Position numbers and translations under genes: made by a program
Shown: piece after piece, positions 1 through 8,542 of the stretch
How positions within the stretch are numbered: position 1 is the first letter of the stretch
Layout of the letters: each line of letters begins with the position of its first letter
Source of the DNA: Aestuariibaculum marinum
GTDB taxonomy: Bacteria; Bacteroidota; Bacteroidia; Flavobacteriales; Flavobacteriaceae
Reading direction: 5' to 3'
DNA: 64,000 nt
Assembly (NCBI RefSeq): GCF_014596975.1
Contig: NZ_JACVXD010000001.1
Span: forward strand, 135,273-199,272
Notes under the pieces: generated by a model
Database searches by the model: none
What the model was told of the DNA's origin: nothing
Seen by the model: only the letters and a program-made list of their open reading frames with translations

Positions 1-1360
1 CTTCACTATCACGAAATCGTTCTAATCGCAATGTTGAAAGTGGATAGTTTTTACCAAATTCTTCTCCTCTGTAAATTAAATGGCCGTCTCCTGGTTTTGT
101 CCATTCTGGAATAACATCGGGGTCAATGCTTTCGTAATTATTCACAGCCCAATACAAAAAGCCCTTACTTTGTTCTTTAAAACTTCTCCATAATATTGAT
201 CTTGTTCCAAAAGCCGATGTGTTGTAGGTAAAGCCTGGTTTAGCTCCGCAGCAGGTGTAGGTCCACCATTCTTGTTTTGGGTAGACTTTTTCTAAACATT
301 GTTTAGCTCTTTCTTCATTGCTTTGCAATGGGTAAAATCCGGTATTTACAATAACGGGGTAATCTTTATAATAGTCGAAAACCTCAAAAATATCATCACT
401 TTCTTCTGTCATGCCGCAAAAAATGGGGAGTTGAATTTTTAGTGAAGGTGCAATGTTAGAAAGTTTTTTAACGTAGTCTAACACTTTTTCATGATCTTCA
501 TAGTTTCGTGGTTCATCATAAAAATAGACATACGCTTTATTTACAAGTCCGGCCTGCTCAACCCTACTGTAAAGTTCCTTTAGTTCTTCATCTGTATAAT
601 CATAAAATGGAAGACCAATGGCTGCAAATCTAGGATCCTTAATATAGTTTTTAGTTCTTGGATCACTCCATTCATAAGGCGAAGATTGAATGTGAAGATG
701 TCTGTGCGGTGGTCCCCAATTCACCAGATAAGGAGATAGTCTGTTTTTAAAGCACAACTCGAAATACTGTTTTCTTTTTTTTATAATGTCGTTTTTCTTA
801 TTGGATGACGTTAGCGCCGCATCGTAAATTCCAAAGGTTAAAGGAATTGAAGGAGTAATGGGAATAGTTATATCTTTTACCTCTATTGTAAACGTTAAGG
901 TTTTTAAGCCGTTAGTGGTTTTTATATTTAAATAATCGGTATATCTTCCTGGCTTTATTTTTCTGTTAGCATAATAGGTGACCCAAAGAAATACCGTTTT
1001 TTGTTTAGGAAGGTATTTATTTTCATCAATAGGAACCAGAAGATCCAGGGCGCCATTGTATTCAACGATTTCACTTATTTCAAAATTTAAAGATTTATTA
1101 GACGATTTTTTATTGAACTCTAGATAATCAGTTGTTTCTAATTCAAGAGCTATTTGAAAACTTTCCGATTCGCCTTTGGCTAAAACTAAATCTGTAGTTT
1201 GTGAGCTTTCAGATTTTTTATAATCGTAAGGATTGTTTAAGGAGTGATTAAAATAAACTTTTAACTTGTTTTCTTTTATTTGGTTTGATGTCTTGCAACT
1301 TGAAAAAGAAAAAAAGAAAAAACAATAGAAGAAAATGTATAAACTGGGTTTGAAACTCAT
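1..1360 (-). CDS. GH123-like (DUF4091) lipoprotein, C-terminus cut by window edge
   Basis: The minus-strand frame is open from the ATG at 1360 to the left edge, giving about 453 residues. A hydrophobic N-terminus ends in a lipobox-like FSFSSC with Cys22, so the protein is probably a lipoprotein exported across the inner membrane. Residues about 30-165 look like a beta-sandwich. A barrel-like catalytic region follows. The strand VYFYDEP at about residue 280 carries an adjacent Asp-Glu pair, as used by GH123 hexosaminidases and DUF4091 proteins. Trp/Tyr-rich stretches such as EWWTYTC and FLYWAV match that family. The substrate cannot be told from sequence; a glycan with N-acetylhexosamine is a family-based guess. 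The gene follows tRNA-Ser on the same strand but is separated from it by a terminator. Confidence 0.72.
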   Translation of the reverse strand, partial: MSFKPSLYIFFYCFFFFSFSSCKTSNQIKENKLKVYFNHSLNNPYDYKKSESSQTTDLVLAKGESESFQIALELETTDYLEFNKKSSNKSLNFEISEIVEYNGALDLLVPIDENKYLPKQKTVFLWVTYYANRKIKPGRYTDYLNIKTTNGLKTLTFTIEVKDITIPITPSIPLTFGIYDAALTSSNKKNDIIKKRKQYFELCFKNRLSPYLVNWGPPHRHLHIQSSPYEWSDPRTKNYIKDPRFAAIGLPFYDYTDEELKELYSRVEQAGLVNKAYVYFYDEPRNYEDHEKVLDYVKKLSNIAPSLKIQLPIFCGMTEESDDIFEVFDYYKDYPVIVNTGFYPLQSNEERAKQCLEKVYPKQEWWTYTCCGAKPGFTYNTSAFGTRSILWRSFKEQSKGFLYWAVNNYESIDPDVIPEWTKPGDGHLIYRGEEFGKNYPLSTLRLERFRDSE

Positions 1361-1394
1361 ATCTTAAAGTAAGAACTAGTAATTTTGATAATAA

Positions 1395-1430
1395 TAAAAA
1401 AGCCCGTAAACATTACTGTTACGAGCTTTT
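1395..1430 (-). terminator. Rho-independent terminator after tRNA-Ser
   Basis: Read on the minus strand, AGCTCGTAA pairs with TTACGGGCT (one G-U) around a loop of about ten bases and is followed by a T run. It sits five bases past the tRNA 3' end. Confidence 0.8.
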
Positions 1431-1434
1431 GTTG

Positions 1435-1519
1435 CGGAGAAAGAGGGATTCGAACCCCCGGAGGTGTGACCCTCAACGGTTTTCAAGACCGCCGCATTCG
1501 ACCACTCTGCCATTTCTCC
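1435..1519 (-). tRNA. tRNA-Ser (anticodon UGA)
   Basis: On the minus strand the acceptor arm GGAGAAA (1513-1519) pairs with the complement at 1436-1442. The anticodon loop CTTGAAA gives anticodon TGA (plus-strand 1483-1485). The long variable arm (GAGGGTCACACCTC) and the T-loop GGTTCGAATCC are typical of class II tRNA-Ser. The molecule is 85 nt and the CCA end is not encoded. Confidence 0.97.
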
Positions 1520-1686
1520 TTGAGTGTCTCATCAGGTATTCCCTGAATGCGGGTGCAAATATAGAATCCTTTTTCAATTCTATCAAAGTTTTGCAAGCTT
1601 TTTTTCAACTTTTTTAAATTTAATTTTTAACTCTCTCATTCCTAATGTTTTTAAAAATTAGTGATGAAAATTAAAAATGCAAACCT

Positions 1687-1694
1687 TACTTTTG
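1687..1694 (+). promoter_or_regulatory. Bacteroidota -7 box for the nitroreductase gene
   Basis: TACTTTTG matches TAnnTTTG and lies 19 bases upstream of the ATG at 1714. I see no convincing TTG box at the usual spacing. Confidence 0.5.
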
Positions 1695-1713
1695 TGTAAA
1701 GCAATACTAAAAA

Positions 1714-2343
1714 ATGGATATCATAAAACAGCTCAAGTGGCGATATGCAACTAAAAAGTTTGATACAAATAAGAAACTATCACCTGAAAAGCTTGACACT
1801 TTAAAGCAAGCGTTTAACCTTACAGCAACCTCATTCGGTTTACAAACCATAAAATTACTTATTGTAGAAACAGAGAGTATACGTCAGTCGTTATTACCCC
1901 ATGCCTATAATCAGCGCCAGGTTACCGATGCCTCTCATTTATTGGTTATATGTATACAGGAAGACGTATTAGATCATGATGTGGTTAATTATTACGAAAA
2001 CATTAAAGACATACGAAAAACATCTGAAGATATTTTAAAGCCGTATCGTGAGGACTTAATTAAAATGATGAACAAGATGTCTGTCGAAGAGCGTCAACAA
2101 TGGTCAAAACATCAAGCTTACATTGCTTTGGGGAATTTAATGACGGTCTGCGCTGTTGAGAATATCGATTCTTGTCCTATGGAAGGATTTAAAGCGTCAG
2201 AATACGATAAAATTTTAAATCTTCAGAAAAAGGGCTTAAAATCGGTATTGTTACTTCCGGTAGGATATCGTTCAGAAGACGATATGTTTTCAGATTTCGC
2301 TAAGGTTAGAAAACCACTTGAAGAAGCAATCATAGAATTATAA
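1714..2343 (+). CDS. NAD(P)H-dependent nitroreductase-family oxidoreductase
   Basis: This 209-residue protein belongs to the FMN-binding nitroreductase fold (NfsB/dihydropteridine reductase type), which reduces nitro-compounds or quinones with NAD(P)H. The N-terminal WRYATKKFD is the family's phosphate/FMN contact region. The segment ATSFGLQTIKLLIVE corresponds to the conserved 'S-x-GLQP' strand. The C-terminal LLPVGYRSEDD matches the usual 'xPxGYxxxDD' FMN-loop motif. Length is typical. No signal peptide is present, so it should be cytosolic. It stands alone between tRNA-Ser (opposite strand) and an intergenic repeat. The natural substrate is unknown. Confidence 0.88.
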   Translation: MDIIKQLKWRYATKKFDTNKKLSPEKLDTLKQAFNLTATSFGLQTIKLLIVETESIRQSLLPHAYNQRQVTDASHLLVICIQEDVLDHDVVNYYENIKDIRKTSEDILKPYREDLIKMMNKMSVEERQQWSKHQAYIALGNLMTVCAVENIDSCPMEGFKASEYDKILNLQKKGLKSVLLLPVGYRSEDDMFSDFAKVRKPLEEAIIEL

Positions 2344-2355
2344 AATAAAATTAAT

Positions 2356-2439
2356 GGCGTTACCCAAAATGGCTTTTGGGCCGGGCTTTAGGTAGTCGCT
2401 CTCTGCGAGGAGCTTCAACAATACCTTAATCCCTAACGC
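2356..2439. repeat. Palindromic intergenic repeat with GCGTTA ends
   Basis: The 84-bp element begins GGCGTTA (2356-2362) and ends TAACGC (2434-2439), which are inverted copies. Inside are two hairpins: CCCAAAA/TTTTGGG (2363-2380) and TCGC/GCGA (2396-2408). It fills most of the gap between two plus-strand genes and is GC-richer than its flanks. I recall similar 'GCGTTA...CCCTAACGC' elements between genes of other Flavobacteriaceae, so it is likely a REP/MITE-like dispersed repeat. I see no second full copy in this window. Confidence 0.6.
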
Positions 2440-2457
2440 AAAAAAACATAAAATAAT

Positions 2458-3654
2458 ATGCCAGGATTTGAATTATTTGGAGATTTAGAACGTAAAGAAG
2501 TGAACGACGTTTTAGATAGCGGTGTACTAATGCGCTATGGTTTCGATGGTATGCGAAATGGACACTGGAAAGCCAAAGAATTAGAAAAAGAATTAGAAAA
2601 TACGTTTAAAGCAAATCATGTTCAGTTGGTTTCTAGTGGAACGGCTGCCATTTCTGTGGCTTTGGCTGCAGCAGGAGTAGGAGCAGGAGACGAAGTCATT
2701 TTACCAACGTTTACCTTTGTGGCAAGTTTTGAAGCCGTAATGATGTTGGGGGCAACTCCTGTTTTAGTGGATATAGACGATACTTTAACGCTTAGTCCAA
2801 ATGCTGTAGAAGCAGCAGTTACCTCTAAAACTAAAGCAGTTATGGTTGTTCATATGTGTGGAAGTATGGGCGATATGCATGCTTTACAATCTATTTGTGA
2901 TAAACATAATTTAATCTTGTTAGAAGATGCTTGTCAGGCCATCGGCGGAACGTACAATGGAAAAGCTTTAGGTAGTATTGGTGATTTAGGTTGTTTTTCG
3001 TTCGACTTTGTTAAAACCATAACCTGTGGTGAAGGTGGTGCGGTAATTACAAATAATGAAAACTATTATTTACACTCCGATCACTACAGCGATCATGGTC
3101 ATGACCATGTTGGTAACGACAGAGGCGCAGAATCACACCCTTTTTTAGGTTATAATTTCAGAATTTCAGAGTTGCATGCAGCGGTTGGTTTAGGGCAGTT
3201 AAAGCGCTTACCTGAGATTATAGCCGTTCAAAAGAAGAATTTTACCATAATACGAGAAGCTTTATCACTTATTCCTGAAGTGACGTTTAGAACGGTACCT
3301 GAAGGAGGAGAAGAAAGTTATGGCTTTTTAAATTTCTTTTTACCAAATTTAGAAACCGCTCGTAAAGTGTCTGAAGCTTTCAAAGAAAATGGAGTTGATG
3401 CCTGTTTTCATTACTACGATAATAACTGGCACTACGTTCGTAAGTGGGAGCATTTAAAAGAATTAAAGTCCTTGTATCCAATTTCAGATGAAGTTAAGAA
3501 TGGAATAGCCTATTTAAAGGGTGCTGAATTTGCTGAATCTAACTACTATATTGGGCGAAATATTTCCAGTTTAATTAAATTATCGTGGACTGAAGAAGAG
3601 GTGAAAGCCAGAGCTTCTAAAATGGTTCAAATTATTCAAAACATACTGAAATAA
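2458..3654 (+). CDS. DegT/DnrJ/EryC1/StrS-family PLP aminotransferase
   Basis: The 398-residue protein is a fold-type I PLP enzyme that transfers an amino group, usually to a keto-sugar. Visible family motifs are SSGTAAISVALAAAG (phosphate-binding loop, about residue 60), LPTFTFVAS, LLEDACQAIGG (Asp binding the PLP pyridine nitrogen) and the lysine region FVKTITCGEGGAV, where Lys should form the Schiff base. Length is normal. A histidine-rich stretch (HSDHYSDHGHDH) follows the lysine. No other sugar-nucleotide gene is nearby, so the substrate cannot be inferred. The ATG at 2458 directly follows the palindromic element. Confidence 0.88.
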   Translation: MPGFELFGDLERKEVNDVLDSGVLMRYGFDGMRNGHWKAKELEKELENTFKANHVQLVSSGTAAISVALAAAGVGAGDEVILPTFTFVASFEAVMMLGATPVLVDIDDTLTLSPNAVEAAVTSKTKAVMVVHMCGSMGDMHALQSICDKHNLILLEDACQAIGGTYNGKALGSIGDLGCFSFDFVKTITCGEGGAVITNNENYYLHSDHYSDHGHDHVGNDRGAESHPFLGYNFRISELHAAVGLGQLKRLPEIIAVQKKNFTIIREALSLIPEVTFRTVPEGGEESYGFLNFFLPNLETARKVSEAFKENGVDACFHYYDNNWHYVRKWEHLKELKSLYPISDEVKNGIAYLKGAEFAESNYYIGRNISSLIKLSWTEEEVKARASKMVQIIQNILK

Positions 3655-3688
3655 AGGAGATAACACAATTTTGTGTTATATATCTTTT
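3654..3688 (+). terminator. Probable terminator hairpin
   Basis: TAACACAA and TTGTGTTA (3661-3678) form a tight inverted repeat just after the aminotransferase stop. Outer AAAG/CTTT could extend the stem. The following tract is T-rich but interrupted. Confidence 0.5.
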
Positions 3689-3731
3689 ATCATTTGTTAC
3701 ATATTTTATATTCTCTTCATAGTTGAAGCTT

Positions 3732-3739
3732 TAAATTTG
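3732..3739 (+). promoter_or_regulatory. Bacteroidota -7 box upstream of the lipoprotein gene
   Basis: TAAATTTG fits TAnnTTTG and lies 38 bases before the ATG at 3777. No good upstream TTG box was found. Confidence 0.45.
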
Positions 3740-3776
3740 ATTAAGCTATTATCAGTAAAACATTAAAGTTTCAATT

Positions 3777-4742
3777 ATGAAGAGATTTTTTACGTATTCA
3801 AGTTTACTACTTTTTATTTTCCTTTTTCAATCCTGTAAATCAAAAACCAAATCTGAAACAGAAATTACTGTAGAAGAAAAAACACCGGTTAAGCCTTATA
3901 AGACTTATAAAGATGCTATAGTTTTTAAAACCTTGTCTATGGAGTTTATTGGTCCGGATACCATTTCATCTGGATGGAATACATTTAAATACATGAATAG
4001 GGCTAATGAAACACATTTTATACTGTTCGATAAATACCCTGAAGGTAAAACTATTGAAGATGGAGAAAAGGAGATTATCCCTGTTTTTGATAAAGGCATG
4101 GATTTAATTAATGAAGGGAATGCAGAGGCCGGTTTTGCCGAATTTGGAAAACTTCCCGAATGGTTTCCTCAAATTGTCTTTACAGGAGGTTCTGGATTAA
4201 TTGCTGGCGGACAAACGAGCATAAGCACACTTTATTTAGATCCTGGTTATTACGTTATGGAATGTTATGTAAAAATGCCAAATGGTAAATTCCATAACGC
4301 CATGGGGATGGTAAAAGAACTCATTGTAACAGATAAAGTTTCTGGTGAAGCTGAACCTGAAGCCGATGTTGATATAACAATTTCGAATGAAGAAGGTATT
4401 GTAATTAAAGATAGTTTACCGAAAGGTCAAACGGTATTTAAAGTGACGTTTAAAGATCAAAAATTACATGAGAATTTTGTGCAAACCGATATCCATCTGG
4501 CCGAACTTTCTAATGAAGCTAATCTGGACTCACTTGAAGCTTGGATGAATTGGGCGAACCCTAAAGGTTTAATAACCCCTGTACCGGATGGTGTGAAATT
4601 TTTAGGAGGCGTTCAGGAAATGCCAGCCGGAAAACATGGATATTTTACGGCTGACTTGAGACCTGGTCGTTATGTTTTAATCTCCGAAGTTCCAGCAACG
4701 AAAAGCAAAAACTTACTTAAAGAATTTAATATATCAGACTAA
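3777..4742 (+). CDS. Unknown lipoprotein with two cupredoxin-like halves
   Basis: A 321-residue exported lipoprotein: MKRFFTYSSLLLFIFLFQSC ends in the lipidated Cys20. It has two similar halves, each holding a segment of the form 'aG.....T..LxPGrYv': AGGQTSISTLYLDPGYYVM in the first and PAGKHGYFTADLRPGRYVL in the second. I have seen this pattern in cupredoxin-like proteins of unknown role. No copper ligand set (Cys-His-Met) is clear, so metal binding is not claimed. It converges on the riboflavin gene with a 4-bp overlap of coding ends. Function unknown. Confidence 0.7.
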   Translation: MKRFFTYSSLLLFIFLFQSCKSKTKSETEITVEEKTPVKPYKTYKDAIVFKTLSMEFIGPDTISSGWNTFKYMNRANETHFILFDKYPEGKTIEDGEKEIIPVFDKGMDLINEGNAEAGFAEFGKLPEWFPQIVFTGGSGLIAGGQTSISTLYLDPGYYVMECYVKMPNGKFHNAMGMVKELIVTDKVSGEAEPEADVDITISNEEGIVIKDSLPKGQTVFKVTFKDQKLHENFVQTDIHLAELSNEANLDSLEAWMNWANPKGLITPVPDGVKFLGGVQEMPAGKHGYFTADLRPGRYVLISEVPATKSKNLLKEFNISD

Positions 4743-5899
4743 TAATTTACGTAATCTACGATTTCTAAACCGTAACCAACCATACCAATGCGCTTAGTTT
4801 GAGCACTGTTCGAAATTAAGCGCATTTTATGAATATCTAAGTCGTGTAGTATTTGGGCTCCAATACCAAAGTCTCTCGCATCCATATTAATTCTTGGAGC
4901 CTTAGATACTGCATTAGGTTGCTGATTCTCTTTCAAGAAACTCAATCTACTCAAAATATCCATAGACTGTACTTCCTGATTGATAAAGATTATTGCACCT
5001 TTACCTTCATCGTTAATTACCTTAAACATATTTTCTAATTGCTCATCAACATTATTGGTTAATGTTCCCAGAATATCGTTATTTATTAAAGTAGAATTGA
5101 TTCTGGTAAGCACAGCATCGTTTTCGTTCCAAACGCCTTTAGTTAGAGCTAAATGTATTTGATTATTAGTTGTTTGTTTGTAAGCTCTTAATCTAAAACT
5201 TCCAAAACGCGTTTCAATTTCAAAATCTTCTTTCTTTTCAATTAAAGAGTCGTGCTGCATTCTGTAGGCCACTAAATCTTCAATAGAAACGATTTTAACA
5301 TCTAGTCTTTTGGCAACTTCCATAAGTTGTGGTAAGCGTGCCATTGTACCATCCTCATTCATGATTTCAACGATAACTCCTGCTGGCTGTAATCCAGCCA
5401 AACGCGCAAAATCAATGGCAGCCTCGGTATGCCCGGTACGTCTTAAAACGCCACCTTCTTTAGCAACAAGTGGGAAAATATGTCCTGGCCTTGCCAATTC
5501 AAATGGTTTGGTCGAAGGATCCACCAACGATTTAACTGTTTTAGCTCTGTCACTAGCAGAAATACCTGTTGAAACTCCTTTTCCTCTTAAATCTACAGAT
5601 ACGGTGAAAGCAGTTTCCATATGATCTGTATTATTGGCAACCATCATATTTAACTCCAATTCTTTACAGCGTTTTTCAGTAAGTGGAGCACAAATAAGTC
5701 CTCGACCTTCAGTAGCCATAAAGTTGATCATTTCAGGTGTAACCTTGTCTGCAGCAGCTAAGAAATCACCTTCATTTTCACGGTTTTCATCATCTACTAC
5801 AATAATTACTTTACCATGTCTAATGTCTTCAATGGCTTCTTGTATTGTGTTAAGTTTTATTTTAGAAGTTGTATTATTTGTCATTGTCTCAGTTATCAT
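4739..5899 (-). CDS. ribB: 3,4-dihydroxy-2-butanone 4-phosphate synthase with degenerate GTP cyclohydrolase II domain (RibBX-like)
   Basis: The 386-residue protein has two parts. Residues about 15-215 are a complete RibB domain: [10 protein letters not shown] (metal and substrate loop), ISASDRAKT and RTGHTEAA are all intact, so it should make the four-carbon riboflavin precursor from ribulose 5-phosphate. Residues about 220-386 align with GTP cyclohydrolase II (RibA), but the zinc-site region, HSECLTGD...RCDCG in E. coli RibA, reads INSTLINND...TNNVD here. None of the three zinc cysteines remains, and RQEGRNIG has become NQEVQSMD. The RibA half is therefore probably not a cyclohydrolase, as in the RibBX proteins described in Proteobacteria. 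Start is ATG 5899; ATG 5884 is an alternative. It is the last gene of the tpx-to-rib operon, 15 bp after the LptF/G gene. Confidence 0.9.
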   Translation of the reverse strand: MITETMTNNTTSKIKLNTIQEAIEDIRHGKVIIVVDDENRENEGDFLAAADKVTPEMINFMATEGRGLICAPLTEKRCKELELNMMVANNTDHMETAFTVSVDLRGKGVSTGISASDRAKTVKSLVDPSTKPFELARPGHIFPLVAKEGGVLRRTGHTEAAIDFARLAGLQPAGVIVEIMNEDGTMARLPQLMEVAKRLDVKIVSIEDLVAYRMQHDSLIEKKEDFEIETRFGSFRLRAYKQTTNNQIHLALTKGVWNENDAVLTRINSTLINNDILGTLTNNVDEQLENMFKVINDEGKGAIIFINQEVQSMDILSRLSFLKENQQPNAVSKAPRINMDARDFGIGAQILHDLDIHKMRLISNSAQTKRIGMVGYGLEIVDYVNY

Positions 5900-5914
5900 G
5901 ATGCAAAGATATTG

Positions 5915-7882
5915 CTATTTTAAGGAATTTAAACAATTTTGCTTTAAGTCTTCTTTCATTTTAGAATTCAGAAAAACATATCCAATAAAATAAAGTGGTA
6001 AGCTTATAATGATTAGTATAATATGGGGTTTCTTTTCAGTTTTATTAATATGCTTGTAAAACTGATTGATATTTAAAATAGTTTTTAAGTAGTATATAAT
6101 GTACATCGCAAAAGACACGATACTTAATTGTATAGATGCGGTTGCAACAGAGGGTAACTTATTATTGGCAAAAACAAAGTGTAAAATGAGTAAAATGGCG
6201 CCAATCGTGTATAATGTAATCGCAAATGAACTATGATCTTTATAATCTTTATAGATGTCTTCTGAAGTATCAAATGCAGGATCAATTTCTAAACCTTGAC
6301 TTCGTAAAGATCGGGTTGAATAGCCTCTGAAATTTAGAAGTTTTAAAGCTTCGTAACGTGTGTTTTCATCATGACCCAAAGCTTCATAGTTAGCAATAAC
6401 ATCTAGAATTCTATCGTTTTTATAAGAATGCATAAACGTATAATCTACAGTATCCTTATCCTTTATTTTAAGGGCTTTCTTGATAGGTTCAATTAAATGA
6501 TCGAATTCAAATAGTCCTTTGTCGGCTGTAGCACGTTTGGTTAAGAAGACACCAAGTGGCAACATAACAAGGGTAGAAAACCAACTAGCCAGTATAGGAT
6601 TAAAACCGCCGTTTTTAGCACTATTGGTTGCAAAAATTCCAATAAAATGATAGGTTAGGAATAATAAAATGGCAACCACCATTGGTAAGCCAATACCTCC
6701 TTTTCTAATTAAAGCTCCTAAGGGGGCGCCAACGAAAAACAAGACAATACAGGCCAGACCTAAGGCAAACTTTTCGTGTAGCGAAATATAATGCCTGTTA
6801 ATCATTGATTCAGCTGCTTTAATTGGGGTTTCCCTCGAAACTATAAGTTGTTTAGCACTTCCCATAGTTTTCTGAGCCATATCAACAAGTTCAACTTGGC
6901 GTTTTAAATCAAGACTATCTAACAGAGGACCTAAATTAACTGAATCTCGTTCTTTAACTTTGGATATTCTATGGTTATTAGCCATAATACTTGTACGCTG
7001 AAAAATACTTTTTGAAAACGTTTCGTGGTCATCTTTGCGTTTGATTTCAAGCGAATCTATGGCTTTATTTAAATCGACCACATCCAGCATGCTGTACTTA
7101 TCGGTTTGCGATTCTTCATCCATATCTACATCATTAATCTGAGAGATATCGATATTTATAGTATAGGTCTCGAATGTACTTTTGGCGAAAGGTTTCTTGT
7201 TACGTTTTTTAGGATCTTTTGAATAGATATCACTGTAATAGTTCCCATCCTTTAAAATCAATTTTATAACATTCGAATCTTCTCGACTGGCAAGTTCACC
7301 CGTTTTAGAGCGGATAACCGTCGCGTTTTTACGACCATCGTTTCCTTTTATATGAATGGTAACGCTATCTAAATACTGACCACGCTCTCCATGCTTTTTG
7401 TCAAACTTTATATTATAAGTTCCAACAGGATTAAATTGTCCTTCAGCTAATACCATAGCAGGTTTTAACTTGGCAATATTTCGACGTAAGTTATACGATT
7501 TTAATTCAGCCCACGGAATCACATTATTAGAAAAGAAGAAGGTGGTGATTCCTAAAATAACTATAAAAATACTCAGCCCCGACATGGCGCGTTGTAAGGA
7601 TATTCCTGTGGATTTCATTGCCGCGAACTCGTAGTTTTCAGCAAAACTTCCAAAAACCATAATAGAGGCTAATAGAATAGTTAAGGGTAATACTAACGGA
7701 ATTAACTTAGGTGTAAAATAAAACAGAAATTTAAAAATTACTTCTATGTCTAGGTCTTTCCCGGCAAGTTCTTTAATGTATAACCAAATGGTTTGTAATA
7801 CAAAAATGAGCATGAGTATAATAAACACGCTCAAAAAAGTCTTTAGGTAAGACGTTAGGATATATCGGTCTAGTATTTTCAA
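5915..7882 (-). CDS. LptF/LptG-family LPS export permease
   Basis: The 655-residue inner-membrane protein belongs to the YjgP/YjgQ family, which forms the transmembrane part of the LptBFG ABC exporter that extracts lipopolysaccharide. The N-terminus ([20 protein letters not shown]) is the usual family opening, followed by two helices and [14 protein letters not shown], the coupling segment that contacts LptB. A large periplasmic beta-jellyroll (residues about 125-350) and further helices follow. At 655 residues it is much longer than the roughly 360-residue proteobacterial proteins; the extra C-terminal part has charged stretches and three or more membrane helices. It lies 11 bp after the LolA-like gene, so both lipid-transport genes are cotranscribed. 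Confidence 0.9.
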   Translation of the reverse strand: MKILDRYILTSYLKTFLSVFIILMLIFVLQTIWLYIKELAGKDLDIEVIFKFLFYFTPKLIPLVLPLTILLASIMVFGSFAENYEFAAMKSTGISLQRAMSGLSIFIVILGITTFFFSNNVIPWAELKSYNLRRNIAKLKPAMVLAEGQFNPVGTYNIKFDKKHGERGQYLDSVTIHIKGNDGRKNATVIRSKTGELASREDSNVIKLILKDGNYYSDIYSKDPKKRNKKPFAKSTFETYTINIDISQINDVDMDEESQTDKYSMLDVVDLNKAIDSLEIKRKDDHETFSKSIFQRTSIMANNHRISKVKERDSVNLGPLLDSLDLKRQVELVDMAQKTMGSAKQLIVSRETPIKAAESMINRHYISLHEKFALGLACIVLFFVGAPLGALIRKGGIGLPMVVAILLFLTYHFIGIFATNSAKNGGFNPILASWFSTLVMLPLGVFLTKRATADKGLFEFDHLIEPIKKALKIKDKDTVDYTFMHSYKNDRILDVIANYEALGHDENTRYEALKLLNFRGYSTRSLRSQGLEIDPAFDTSEDIYKDYKDHSSFAITLYTIGAILLILHFVFANNKLPSVATASIQLSIVSFAMYIIYYLKTILNINQFYKHINKTEKKPHIILIIISLPLYFIGYVFLNSKMKEDLKQNCLNSLK

Positions 7883-7893
7883 GTGTAGGTAGC

Positions 7894-8535
7894 TTAATCT
7901 AGATTGTTGATGTAAAAATCTTTGTATTTATTGGCGTCAAAGGTAAATAAGCTTTTTGATAAAGGCTCGTTTGTTTTAAAAGAATTAACAGTAAGCGTTG
8001 TTTTCGTACCGTTTTTGCCAACCTGAATTAGATTATAAATGTGTTTGGTTTGTTTGTCGATACCTAACAAAATATTCTTAATTTCTGAATTTGAATCGAT
8101 AGGTGTTAACTTCACATATTGAATTTTTCTACCGTTAATGTTTTGTTCAATATCCATAGCATAGGTATAGCCATCTTCATAAAACGATAACATTTTACTA
8201 GGGGTAACAGAGTCTTCTTCATTATTACCTTCAGAAGAAACGGTTACTTCTTCATCTTCTAAACTTATACTGTATAGTTTTTTACCATCAAAAAGGCGGG
8301 TTACACCTAAGATGTTTAATCTGTATTTTTCACCTTCCATCACCACATCACCTTTTGTTTGTTGCTTGATGTTTTCTGCTGTGTTTTCTAATACATATTT
8401 AAAGGTAATAGAAATGTTGTTATAACTTTTAACTTTGGTTGATACCTCATTCAAAAGGCTTTTTGCATTATTTTGGGCAAAAGCACAAACAGATAAAGTT
8501 AATAGTAAAACAGTGATAATCTTCTTCATTCTCAT
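7894..8535 (-). CDS. LolA-like outer-membrane lipoprotein carrier
   Basis: The 213-residue protein begins with a signal peptide ending in CAFAQ (cleavage near residue 21 or 22) and should be periplasmic. The pattern 'LLNEVSTKVKSYNNISITFKY...KGDVVMEGEKYRLNILG' is typical of the LolA half-barrel that carries lipoproteins to the outer membrane. Alternative start ATG 8529 (MKKIITV) gives a more standard signal peptide; both are possible. It sits between ftsK (7 bp) and the LPS permease gene (11 bp) in one operon, which supports an envelope role. Confidence 0.83.
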   Translation of the reverse strand: MRMKKIITVLLLTLSVCAFAQNNAKSLLNEVSTKVKSYNNISITFKYVLENTAENIKQQTKGDVVMEGEKYRLNILGVTRLFDGKKLYSISLEDEEVTVSSEGNNEEDSVTPSKMLSFYEDGYTYAMDIEQNINGRKIQYVKLTPIDSNSEIKNILLGIDKQTKHIYNLIQVGKNGTKTTLTVNSFKTNEPLSKSLFTFDANKYKDFYINNLD

Positions 8536-8542
8536 TTTTTAA

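Noticed and set aside
1429..1617. Plus-strand open frame of 62 codons
   Set aside because: It runs through the tRNA-Ser gene on the other strand and has no family resemblance.
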